Below, one piece after another: positions 1 through 6,725 of a stretch of DNA of 10,553 nt (position 1 is the first letter of the stretch; every line of letters begins with the position of its first letter). Where the stretch lies: contig CAYRDI010000056.1 of NCBI GenBank assembly GCA_964423095.1, forward strand, positions 1 to 10,553, read 5' to 3'. The translations under genes were made by a program, and so were the position numbers. The notes under the pieces are model-generated. The model was not told the origin of the DNA. It ran no database searches and saw only the letters and a list, made by a program, of their open reading frames with translations. Origin of the DNA: Micavibrio_A sp964423095. GTDB taxonomy: Bacteria > Pseudomonadota > Alphaproteobacteria > Micavibrionales > Micavibrionaceae.

Positions 1-307
1 GCATTTGCTGTTGGTCCTGTTCGCCTTCGCTGCCCATGCCTTCTTCTTCCATCGTGGCGGACCCCGCCTTGATGGTGGAGGATACGTTGACCACGGCGGG
101 CAATAAATCATGGGCGAGGTCGGCAAAGGTTGCCGGTGCGCCGGGCGGAATGGGCGATGCCATCACGGCATTTTTTGTCGGTTCGTTTTCAGCGGCTTTT
201 TGATCGGCGGGTGCTTTGTCCTTGTCCCCCATCGCATGGCACATGGCGGGCATGCCTGCCGCAGCCAGAAGAACGATCACCGTCAAAATCTTGAAATGCT
301 TTTTCAT
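1..307 (-). CDS. degP: DegP/Do-family periplasmic serine protease, N-terminal part (runs off the left edge)
   Basis: Only the first 102 codons are in the window. They start with a type I signal peptide: charged MKKHFK, a hydrophobic core at about residues 7-18, and a likely cut after CHA (residue 25). A Pro/Ala/Lys-rich linker follows, then FADLAHDLLPAVVNVSSTIK, which matches the start of the trypsin-like domain of Do/DegQ/HtrA proteases, and then a Glu/Gln-rich stretch where many DegP proteins have a flexible loop. The catalytic His-Asp-Ser triad and PDZ domains would lie outside the window. The family degrades and refolds misfolded envelope proteins in the periplasm. Its position directly after hflK-hflC is the usual alphaproteobacterial order and supports the call. 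It is separated from hflC by a terminator and has its own promoter. The family is inferred from the N-terminus and context only. Confidence 0.82.
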   Translation of the reverse strand, partial: MKKHFKILTVIVLLAAAGMPAMCHAMGDKDKAPADQKAAENEPTKNAVMASPIPPGAPATFADLAHDLLPAVVNVSSTIKAGSATMEEEGMGSEGEQDQQQM

Positions 308-346
308 GGAAAGAAGGCCTTTTGGGTTATGGAACAAGCGGGGGTT

Positions 347-375
347 AATTTAGGACGTTGCCCCGCACGCGTCAA
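347..375 (-). promoter_or_regulatory. Predicted sigma70-type promoter of degP
   Basis: On the minus strand a -35 box TTGACG (375-370) and a -10 box TAAATT (352-347) are separated by exactly 17 bases. They lie about 40 bases upstream of the degP ATG and downstream of the hflC terminator, where a promoter is needed. The -10 box matches the consensus at four of six positions. Confidence 0.55.
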
Positions 376-449
376 TGTGGTGCGCCAAAAGGATGCAAGA
401 AACACGCCACCCCAAGCGCACCTTAATTCTAAAAACCGGAAAATGGCGC

Positions 450-480
450 AAAAAAGGCGGCATGGTAAAAACATACCGCC
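450..480 (-). terminator. Intrinsic terminator after hflC
   Basis: Read on the minus strand, GGCGGTATG pairs with CATGCCGCC over 9 positions (one G-U pair) around a 7-base loop, followed at once by six T residues. It begins 21 bases past the hflC stop codon. It should end the hflKC transcript before degP. The plus-strand side lacks a full T run, so it looks one-directional. Confidence 0.88.
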
Positions 481-501
481 TTTGTATAGGAAACCCGAAG
501 G

Positions 502-1542
502 TTACCGTGCGCTTCGATTGTCGAAATATTTGAAGAAGTCGGAATCGGGAGAGAGGATCAGGCGGGTATCCGGATCGGCCAGGGTGTTTTTATACGCCTC
601 CATGGACCGCATGAAACCGTAAAACTCCTTGTCCTTGTTAAAGGCGGCGGCGTAGGTCTGGATCGCCTGCTTATCACCTTCTCCGCGGATTTTCTGGGCA
701 TCGCGTTCCGCATTCGCCAGAAGAACGGTGCGTTCCTTATCGGCTTCGGCACGGATTTCAAGGGCCAGTTGTTCGCCGTTCGCGCGGGTTTCGGTGGCGC
801 GTTTGACCATATCCGAAATCATCCGCCGCACGGTGGAATCCCGCAAGGATTCCCCCAGGTCCGCGCGGACGATGCGGACATCGACCACATCGATCCCCAT
901 TTTGTCTTCGCTGATTTTTTTATCCAGACGGGTGTTGATCTCTTCCATCACGCGGGCGCGGTCGGATGACAGAAGTTCTTTTAACGTGGTCTTTCCAAGA
1001 ACGGTTCGCGTGGCCTCATCAATGATGCTTTCGATCCGTTTGTTCGCGTTATCCACGGTGCGCAGCGTTTTCAAAAACTGCAACGGATCGGAAATGCGGT
1101 AACGGGCGTAAGAATCAACGATAATCGGCTCCCCGCTGACATTGTCGATCGGCGGGATGACGATTTCGTTCTTTGCGCCTTCTTCCATCGGGTTCGCGGA
1201 TTCCGGGGCTTCCGCTACATCCTGCGTGTTTGCCGTTTCTCCGTCGGCGGCGGCCACGGCGGCTTCATCCATCGGTTTTTCTTCGGGGCGGGTGATCAGG
1301 CTGCTCGCGATTACCATCTGTTTGGGGGACGGATCGACGGACAGGATGCGGTGGTCGAAATACCGCACTTCCTGAATGAAGGGTGTTTTGAAATGGAGGC
1401 CGGGTTTGCGCATTTCCCCCACCGGTTGGCCCAGTTGCAGAACGATGGCGAGCTGCGTCTGGTTCACAATGAACATGGTCTGCGTGATCAGGATAAGCAC
1501 GGCACCCAGTACGAAAAAAAGTGCGGTCAGTTTATTGCCCAT
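502..1542 (-). CDS. hflC: HflC, SPFH-domain subunit of the HflKC regulator of FtsH
   Basis: HflC and HflK form a large membrane complex that encloses and modulates the FtsH protease. The 346-residue protein has an N-terminal membrane anchor (about residues 4-27), the SPFH/band-7 core (GLHFKTPFIQEV, then IVDSYARYRISDP, then GIDVVDVRIVRADL), a long charged Ala/Glu coiled-coil helix, and the family's C-terminal signature FYGFMRSMEAYK followed by SPDSDFFKYF. Between DHRI (63-66) and IVDSY (141-145) lies an acidic, Ala/Glu/Pro-rich insert of roughly 55 residues that E. coli HflC lacks. I chose the ATG at 1542 because AAAGG lies 8 bases upstream. An in-frame ATG at 1560 would add six residues but has no clear ribosome site. 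The start overlaps the end of hflK, so the two are probably translationally coupled. Confidence 0.95.
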   Translation of the reverse strand: MGNKLTALFFVLGAVLILITQTMFIVNQTQLAIVLQLGQPVGEMRKPGLHFKTPFIQEVRYFDHRILSVDPSPKQMVIASSLITRPEEKPMDEAAVAAADGETANTQDVAEAPESANPMEEGAKNEIVIPPIDNVSGEPIIVDSYARYRISDPLQFLKTLRTVDNANKRIESIIDEATRTVLGKTTLKELLSSDRARVMEEINTRLDKKISEDKMGIDVVDVRIVRADLGESLRDSTVRRMISDMVKRATETRANGEQLALEIRAEADKERTVLLANAERDAQKIRGEGDKQAIQTYAAAFNKDKEFYGFMRSMEAYKNTLADPDTRLILSPDSDFFKYFDNRSAR

Positions 1543-2719
1543 CGGTTTTACCTTTATCATTGTTGCCGCCGGCCGCCGGGGCGATGCGGTTGACTTCGTT
1601 TAAGGGAAGATAGGGGACAACGCCTTTGCCCGCCTTGTCATCCAGAATGATTTTTTGCGCGTTTTTCAAAACGCTTTCCATGGTTTCGATATACATCCGT
1701 TCCTTGGTAACATCCTGACCGGATTGATACGCGGTCAGAACGTCATTGAAACGGGCGGCATCCCCGATCGCGCGGGAAATGGCGGATTGTTTATACCCTT
1801 CGGCTTCCTGTACCACGCGGGTCGCGGCCCCGCGCGCCTTGGGGATGATGTCTTCACGGTAGGCTTGCGCACGGTTTTGCACGTCTTCGGCATCCTGTTT
1901 GGCCGATTGCACATCCTGAAACGCATTTTGTACATCGGGGTGAACCTCGGCGGAATTGATCAAAACCTGCGTGATCTTGATCCCCGATTTATAATCGTCC
2001 AGAATTTTTTGCATGATCGCGCGCGACTGATCGGCAACCGCTCCACGTTCTGTTGTGATGATGGGAAACATGCGGGTTTGCCCGACCACTTCGCGGATGG
2101 CGCTTTGCGCGACTTTGCGTAATGTGTTGTCTGGGTTTTCAATGTTGAACAGGTAATCTTCGGCCGATGAAATATTCCATTGCACGACGAAATCCAGATC
2201 GACAATGTTGAAATCGGAGGTCAGCATCAGGCTTTCTTCGGGGACATCGCGGGAAGATGCGACGTTTGACCCACGGCCAACCTGTCCCGTAAACCCGATA
2301 TTCATGGTGCGGATTTCGTTGACATTGAATTTCGTGGCGGTTTCGATGGGCGCGGGCAGATGGTATTTCAACCCTTCGGCATCTTCGGTACGAACCCACG
2401 CGCCAAAACGCTGGATGACGGCATGTTCCCCCGGATTGACGATATAAAGGCCGCTGGCCAGCCAGAGGATCGTCAAAACGAGTGCGCCGAGGGCAAAAAG
2501 TTTTCCGCCGCCCGCACCGCCCGGAAAGAAATCCTTCATCCCGTCCTGAAAGCGCGAGATCATGTCGTCGAAATCGGGTTGTTCCGGTTTACGGCTACCG
2601 CCATTCCCGCCGGACCCGCCGCCCCATGGGTTTTTTCCACCGCCGGACCCGCCTGAACCACCCGGGGGAGATCCCCATGGATTGCGGCCTTGTTTTCCGT
2701 CTTTTTCGTCCCAGGGCAT
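1532..2719 (-). CDS. hflK: HflK, SPFH-domain subunit of the HflKC regulator of FtsH
   Basis: Partner of HflC in the membrane complex that surrounds FtsH. The 395-residue protein opens with MPWDEKDGKQGRNPWG and a Gly/Pro-rich, low-complexity cytosolic tail (to about residue 45), typical of HflK. A membrane segment follows at about 74-93, then the SPFH domain beginning YIVNPGEHAVIQRFGAW, with DFNIVDLDFVVQWNIS and REVVGQTRMFPIITTERG, then a long charged helical region ending near LKNAQKIILDD, and a short Gly/Asn/Lys tail. The reading frame is open further upstream (to 2806), but I chose the ATG at 2719. It has GGAAAG about 8 bases upstream and gives the usual family N-terminus, whereas the upstream extension has no family resemblance. 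It is the first gene of the hflK-hflC pair and overlaps hflC. Confidence 0.96.
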   Translation of the reverse strand: MPWDEKDGKQGRNPWGSPPGGSGGSGGGKNPWGGGSGGNGGSRKPEQPDFDDMISRFQDGMKDFFPGGAGGGKLFALGALVLTILWLASGLYIVNPGEHAVIQRFGAWVRTEDAEGLKYHLPAPIETATKFNVNEIRTMNIGFTGQVGRGSNVASSRDVPEESLMLTSDFNIVDLDFVVQWNISSAEDYLFNIENPDNTLRKVAQSAIREVVGQTRMFPIITTERGAVADQSRAIMQKILDDYKSGIKITQVLINSAEVHPDVQNAFQDVQSAKQDAEDVQNRAQAYREDIIPKARGAATRVVQEAEGYKQSAISRAIGDAARFNDVLTAYQSGQDVTKERMYIETMESVLKNAQKIILDDKAGKGVVPYLPLNEVNRIAPAAGGNNDKGKTDGQ

Positions 2720-2774
2720 ATGAATCTTTCCGGTGTTGTGTTTTTCGTTGCGCAAAGTTTGTGAATGCACAATA

Positions 2775-2802
2775 AGAATAACGGTTTTCGGGCGAGGGAC
2801 AA
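2775..2802 (-). promoter_or_regulatory. Possible promoter of hflKC
   Basis: On the minus strand TTGTCC (2802-2797) and TATTCT (2780-2775) are spaced by 16 bases, about 55 bases upstream of the hflK ATG. Each box matches four of six consensus positions, so this is a weak prediction. The 93-base gap between hflK and mrp must hold divergent promoters; I see no convincing promoter for mrp in it. Confidence 0.3.
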
Positions 2803-2812
2803 GCATTAACGG

Positions 2813-3880
2813 ATGAAGAACGCCGATCTGAAAGACAAAATTATAAACGCGCTGTCGGCCGTGGAAACGGACGGCGGCAGTATCGTTGCGCAGAATATGG
2901 TTTCCGGCCTGCAGGTTAGTGATGACTGTGATGTTTTGTTTGCGCTGGAGGTCGATCCCGCCATGGGCGGTCGGATGGAACCGTTGCGGATGAAAGCCGA
3001 GGCCGCGGTAAAAGCCATTTCCGGAATCCGGAATGTAACGGTGGTCCTGACGGCCGAACGGGATCCGTCCGCACCATCATCGAACGCCAACGCGGCTGAT
3101 CCGCACGGTATGAACAAAAATCCGCCGCTGATGTTGCCCTTTCGCCATGTCATCGCGGTGGGGTCCGGCAAGGGCGGGGTGGGCAAATCCACGGTGTCCT
3201 TTAATCTTGCCGTTGCGCTGGCGGCGCAGGGGTTGAAGGTCGCATTGCTCGATGCGGATATTTACGGTCCGTCTGTTCCGAGCCTGACTGGCCTGACCGG
3301 GAAAAAGGCGGTAACAAATGCGGACAACCAGATTGTCCCGTTCGAAGCGCATGGCGTGAAAGTCATGTCGATGGGCTTTCTGGTGGATGAAGACAAACCG
3401 ATGATCTGGCGCGGGCCGATGGTCCAAACGGCGTTCTACCAAATGTTGCGCGACGTTGCGTGGCGAAACGGGAAAGCGGATATGGACGTGCTGGTCATCG
3501 ATATGCCGCCCGGAACGGGGGATGTCCAACTGACCTTGGCGCAGAAGGTACCTGTGACCGGTGCGGTGATCGTTTCCACGCCGCAAGACCTTGCCCTGAT
3601 CGATGCTCGAAAAGCGATGGCGATGTTTGAAAAAACCAATGTCAAGGTCTTGGGATTGATTGAAAATATGTCGCATTACGTGTGTCCGAACTGCGGCCAC
3701 GAAGATGACATTTTCGGACATGGCGGGGCGAAGCGTGAAGCATTAAAACGCGGCGTTCCGTTTTTGGGTGAAGTGCCGCTGAATGGTGACATCCGTGCAA
3801 ATTCGGATGCCGGAAAACCGGCCGGACAGGATTTTTATAAAATGATTGCAAAAAGCCTATCCGATACGGCAGGTCTTTAA
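2813..3880 (+). CDS. mrp: Mrp/ApbC iron-sulfur cluster carrier ATPase
   Basis: P-loop NTPase of the Mrp/NBP35 (ApbC) family, which holds and transfers [4Fe-4S] clusters to apoproteins in the cytosol. Of 355 residues, about 1-85 form the N-terminal MIP18-like (DUF59) domain and about 86-110 a linker. The ATPase core then shows the deviant Walker A GSGKGGVGKST (117-127), DADIYGPSVPSLTG (147-160) and the switch motif DMPPGTGD (230-237). The cluster-binding CPNC is at 291-294 (C291, C294), and the end is family-typical with FLGEVPLNGDIR. Length and domain order are standard. The gene is divergent from hflK and convergent with folA, with the stop codons overlapping. No strong ribosome site precedes the ATG, but the first codons already match the family start. 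Confidence 0.96.
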   Translation: MKNADLKDKIINALSAVETDGGSIVAQNMVSGLQVSDDCDVLFALEVDPAMGGRMEPLRMKAEAAVKAISGIRNVTVVLTAERDPSAPSSNANAADPHGMNKNPPLMLPFRHVIAVGSGKGGVGKSTVSFNLAVALAAQGLKVALLDADIYGPSVPSLTGLTGKKAVTNADNQIVPFEAHGVKVMSMGFLVDEDKPMIWRGPMVQTAFYQMLRDVAWRNGKADMDVLVIDMPPGTGDVQLTLAQKVPVTGAVIVSTPQDLALIDARKAMAMFEKTNVKVLGLIENMSHYVCPNCGHEDDIFGHGGAKREALKRGVPFLGEVPLNGDIRANSDAGKPAGQDFYKMIAKSLSDTAGL

Positions 3881-4389
3881 ATCTTTTCAAAGGTCAGAAA
3901 TGAAAACCCGTCGCGGTCATCGCGCGATGTTTCCGTCCATTCTTTTCCCAGTGCGGGAAAAAACGCATCGCCATCGGGGGATTGATGGACGCGGGTTAAA
4001 TAGATTTTATCGACGAGGTTTGTTTCTAACGCCTGCGCATAAATCTGCGCGCCGCCGATGATACAGATTTCATCGGTGCCTGTTTTACCCGCCTGTTCGA
4101 TCGCTTCATTCAAATCTTTGCAGGTCAACGCGCCACCATGCTGGTAATTGGTGCGGGATACGATGATGTTGACGCGGCCGGGCAGGGGGCGGCCCAGTTG
4201 CGCCAGAATGCTTTCGAATGTTTTACGGCCCATGATGCAGGGTTTCCCCATCGTCACGGCTTTGAAATGTTTGAAATCTTCGGGGATGTGCCACGGCATG
4301 GCGTTGTCCTTGCCGATGACATGGTTGTCTGCGGTTGCAACGACGATGGAGATTACGGGGGTTTTGCTTGAAAACGTGCGATCGGTCAT
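3877..4389 (-). CDS. folA: Dihydrofolate reductase
   Basis: Reduces dihydrofolate to tetrahydrofolate with NADPH, regenerating the folate that ThyA oxidises. The 170-residue protein shows the DHFR landmarks in order: ISIVVATADNHVIGKDNAMPWHIPEDF (substrate loop, W33 and catalytic acid D38), MGRKTFES (53-60), IVSRT, the NADPH-binding IGGAQIY (111-117), and the C-terminal strands YLTRVH and SFLTFEKI. I chose the ATG at 4389, which leaves a 12-residue lead before the first strand. The frame is open up to a TTG at 4425, but neither start has a clear Shine-Dalgarno site. A 36-codon ORF with an excellent ribosome site ends 45 bases upstream, so folA may be read from the same message. Its stop overlaps that of mrp. 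Confidence 0.95.
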   Translation of the reverse strand: MTDRTFSSKTPVISIVVATADNHVIGKDNAMPWHIPEDFKHFKAVTMGKPCIMGRKTFESILAQLGRPLPGRVNIIVSRTNYQHGGALTCKDLNEAIEQAGKTGTDEICIIGGAQIYAQALETNLVDKIYLTRVHQSPDGDAFFPALGKEWTETSRDDRDGFSFLTFEKI

Positions 4390-4434
4390 GCCGGTCACAC
4401 TAATGATATTGTCTATATCTGACAACCGGCAGAG

Positions 4435-4545
4435 TTACCGCTTCCAGATCAGCGTGGCGCGGTTCAGAACCGTGTCGATATATTGCATCGTGGCCGTTTG
4501 GGTGGCTTCTTCCATGGATGTGTCTTTGACGGCTGCTTGTGGCAT
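4435..4545 (-). CDS. Small ORF of 36 codons directly upstream of folA, unknown function
   Basis: Minus strand, ATG at 4545-4543, stop TAA at 4437-4435. It is preceded by AAGGAGGTAC, a perfect Shine-Dalgarno match with 8 bases between AGGAGG and the ATG, the best ribosome site in the window. The peptide starts MPQAAVKDTSMEEATQ and ends DTVLNRATLIWKR. It has no signal peptide or membrane segment and looks like an amphipathic helix with a basic aromatic end. I do not recognise it. It lies between the AT-rich spacer and folA on the same strand and could be a small protein or a leader that couples to or regulates folA. The ribosome site is visible in the sequence; expression and role are inference. 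Confidence 0.6.
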   Translation of the reverse strand: MPQAAVKDTSMEEATQTATMQYIDTVLNRATLIWKR

Positions 4546-4763
4546 GTCGAGTACCTCCTTGTAGAGTTTAGCAGAGCAAACTTCTCAAACTTGTGCAATG
4601 CAAAAAAGTTCCTTGTTCGACGTGTTTCTAGCAAAAAATTTTAGAAAACGATATGGAAAAATGCAACATATTGAAAACAAACAATAAAATCAGAATTTGT
4701 TTCCAGGCACCCGGAGTCTTTATCGTGTAGAGGATATGAGGAAAATTTTCATAAATTTTTCCT
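4546..4763. other. AT-rich intergenic region between the small ORF and the HEFRH gene
   Basis: This 218-base divergent spacer is visibly richer in A and T than its surroundings, with A tracts at 4634-4640 and 4653-4680. On the minus strand a direct repeat AAGTTTGAG/AAGTTTGCT lies upstream of the small ORF's ribosome site. On the plus side TATGAT (4763-4768) resembles a -10 box but has no good -35 at the right distance. GGAAAA (4740-4745) and TTTTCC (4757-4762) form an interrupted inverted repeat abutting that -10. Apart from promoter activity for the two flanking genes I see no gene in it. Confidence 0.4.
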
Positions 4764-5792
4764 ATGATGGCAACATGTCATGGAAAGCAAGAGGATCGCG
4801 TTTTGACTGTCGTCAGTAAATGGGGGACTTGCAAATTGTTTGATTGGGAAGGTGGCCCTCCCCAACGTCCGGATCCGTCTTTAAGCGGGCATGATGCGGA
4901 TATTGCCCGCGCTCATTATGATGCGAGGCGTCAGCTTTATAATATCTGCCAGATTGTCTCCGGGCTTCCTGTCATGCGCGGGATGTTGGAAAAAACGCCC
5001 GTTCTGACGCAGGCAAAAATCAGCTTTGTTGAAATGAGTGGTAACAATCAACCTTTTGCCCAATGGTCTTTTGCGGATCGCGAACTCCATCTCAACGCAA
5101 CAAAGATTCTTCAGTACTGCAAGGATCCGGATCACAAAGCCGATGATTTTGATTTGAACTGTATCTTTTTAATGCTCCATGAATTTCGCCATGGGTTTCA
5201 ACAGGAGTTTGGGCGTCCGCATTTAAGAGGCCGGATGGCCTCGCGCGCTCTGGGATTTGCCTCCCTGTATGGCGATCTTTTTCATGAGGCGGATGCGAAT
5301 GCCTTCGGATTGACGGGTTTGGAGGAACTGCGACGGTTTCCGTCTTATGCGGGTCTTGTCGCGGTTGATCTAAAACGTGCTCTTGTTCTTTCTTCTGTGC
5401 AGCATTCTTTTGGGATTTTTCAAAAGATGATCGACAACGATCCCGATTCTGCCGAGACAGGTGCCGCGCAGCAAGCGGTTATAAATTCATACTTCGCCAA
5501 AAAAAGTAAAGGTTTGCTGCGGAAATACGCAAAAGGCACGGCCGACCATCTGGAAAAACACGAATTATTACCACCTGGTACAAAATCCCTGTCTTTTATT
5601 TTCGGGGAGACAGGTATGCGTGATGAGTTTTTCAAGACTTTTGAATGTCTCCAGGGTATGCCGAGTCTGGACCGGGACGGTGTATTGCATCCACGGGACC
5701 AATACATGTCCCGTCTGCCCTTGGCTATTTATGACGTTGTCAAAAACATTGAACCAGAAACGCTTACGCGTCTAGGGCTGCATCTGCCTTAA
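4764..5792 (+). CDS. Putative zinc metallopeptidase-like protein with HEFRH motif, unknown function
   Basis: I cannot assign this 342-residue protein firmly. It has HEFRHGFQQ at 139-147, a zincin HExxH motif (H139, E140, H143) preceded by hydrophobic CIFLML, and HEADANAFG at 174-182, where E175 is well placed as the third zinc ligand. This arrangement resembles putative metallopeptidases such as DUF6782, but that is recollection. There is no signal peptide or membrane segment, so it is probably cytosolic. The C-terminal half is mixed charged helix, with a possible domain near residues 205-300. The start is uncertain. ATG 4764 has no ribosome site and overlaps a -10-like TATGAT. An in-frame TTG at 4803 has GAGGA seven bases upstream and is a good alternative. 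The gene lies between thyA and folA on the opposite strand with an AT-rich upstream region, suggesting insertion into an older thyA-folA order. Confidence 0.8.
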   Translation: MMATCHGKQEDRVLTVVSKWGTCKLFDWEGGPPQRPDPSLSGHDADIARAHYDARRQLYNICQIVSGLPVMRGMLEKTPVLTQAKISFVEMSGNNQPFAQWSFADRELHLNATKILQYCKDPDHKADDFDLNCIFLMLHEFRHGFQQEFGRPHLRGRMASRALGFASLYGDLFHEADANAFGLTGLEELRRFPSYAGLVAVDLKRALVLSSVQHSFGIFQKMIDNDPDSAETGAAQQAVINSYFAKKSKGLLRKYAKGTADHLEKHELLPPGTKSLSFIFGETGMRDEFFKTFECLQGMPSLDRDGVLHPRDQYMSRLPLAIYDVVKNIEPETLTRLGLHLP

Positions 5793-6583
5793 ACCGCCAC
5801 CGCACCCTTGATGTGCGGGTGGGCTTCGTATCCGACCAGTTCGAAATCCTCGAATTTATAATCGAAAATATTTTTGACGTGCGGGTTCAAATGCATTTCC
5901 GGCAAGGGATAGGGTTTGCGGCTTAATTGCTCTTGCACCTGTTCCATGTGGTTGGTGTAGATGTGCGCATCGCCGAACGTGTGGACGAAATCACCGGGCT
6001 TCAATCCGCACACCTGTGCCACCATCATGGTGAGCAGTGCATAGGATGCAATGTTGAACGGAACACCCAAAAAGATGTCGGCGGAGCGTTGATAAAGCTG
6101 GCAGGATAATTTTCCATCCGCGACGTAGAATTGAAAAAACGCATGGCAGGGTGGCAACGCCATTTTGGGAATCTCCCCGACATTCCATGCGGACACGATC
6201 AAACGGCGGTCATCGGGGTTTGTCTTGATCCGTTCGATGACGTTGGAAATCTGGTCCACCGTGCTGCCATCGGCGCAGGCCCAGCTACGCCATTGATGAC
6301 CGTAAACGGGGCCAAGATTGCCATCTTTATCGGCCCATTCGTTCCAGATGCGCACGCCGTTGTCGTTCAGGTATTTGATATTGGTATCACCGGCCAGAAA
6401 CCACAGCAGTTCGTAAATAATGGATTTTAAATGCAGCTTTTTGGTCGTGACCATGGGAAAGCCTTCGGATAAATCGAACCGCATCTGGTGCCCGAAAACG
6501 GACAGCGTTCCCGTGCCCGTGCGGTCTTCTTTTTTGACCCCTTCGGTCAGGACGCGTTTCATCAGATCGTGATATTGCTGCAT
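5789..6583 (-). CDS. thyA: Thymidylate synthase
   Basis: Converts dUMP to dTMP using methylene-tetrahydrofolate and releases dihydrofolate, which FolA recycles. From the chosen ATG the protein is 264 residues, the same length as E. coli ThyA. Landmarks are RTGTGTLSVFG (21-31) with its phosphate-binding Arg, WNEWAD (80-85), GPVYGHQWR (91-99), the paired arginines of PDDRRLIVSAWN, the catalytic cysteine C146 in LPPCHAFFQFYV, QRSADIFLGVPFNIASYALL, and HIYTNH, ending with the usual hydrophobic IKGAVAV. AAAGG lies 7 bases before this ATG. The frame is open to 6616, but those 11 extra residues have no family counterpart. The stop overlaps that of the convergent HEFRH gene on a shared TTAA. Confidence 0.98.
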   Translation of the reverse strand: MQQYHDLMKRVLTEGVKKEDRTGTGTLSVFGHQMRFDLSEGFPMVTTKKLHLKSIIYELLWFLAGDTNIKYLNDNGVRIWNEWADKDGNLGPVYGHQWRSWACADGSTVDQISNVIERIKTNPDDRRLIVSAWNVGEIPKMALPPCHAFFQFYVADGKLSCQLYQRSADIFLGVPFNIASYALLTMMVAQVCGLKPGDFVHTFGDAHIYTNHMEQVQEQLSRKPYPLPEMHLNPHVKNIFDYKFEDFELVGYEAHPHIKGAVAV

Positions 6584-6667
6584 GGCTTTGCCTTTCGTCT
6601 TTTCCACCTTAACCAAAGATAGGGCATAGACGGGCGGCTTAAAAGGTTAACATCCCCGTTTTTATAT

Positions 6668-6696
6668 TTGACATAATTATAAATTTTTGATTTTAT
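6668..6696 (+). promoter_or_regulatory. Predicted sigma70 promoter of the HAD-like gene pair
   Basis: A perfect -35 box TTGACA (6668-6673) is followed after exactly 17 AT-rich bases by TTTTAT (6691-6696), four of six matches to the -10 consensus. Transcription would start near 6703, about 23 bases before the ATG at 6726. This argues against any start codon further upstream in the same frame. Confidence 0.65.
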
Positions 6697-6725
6697 GCGC
6701 CCGAAAACGGGAAAAGCGCCGGGCC

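Noticed and set aside
110..622. A 170-codon plus-strand frame at the left edge
   Set aside because: It overlaps the degP signal-peptide region, the hflC terminator and the hflC 3' end on the other strand, and has no family resemblance.
3077..3721. A 214-codon open frame on the minus strand
   Set aside because: It is antisense to the mrp ATPase domain, whose motifs are intact on the plus strand. The minus-strand product has no recognisable features.
4546..4763. Possible remnant of an insertion sequence or attachment site flanking the HEFRH gene
   Set aside because: The spacer is AT-rich, but I found no terminal inverted repeats, target duplication or tRNA end that would mark a mobile element.
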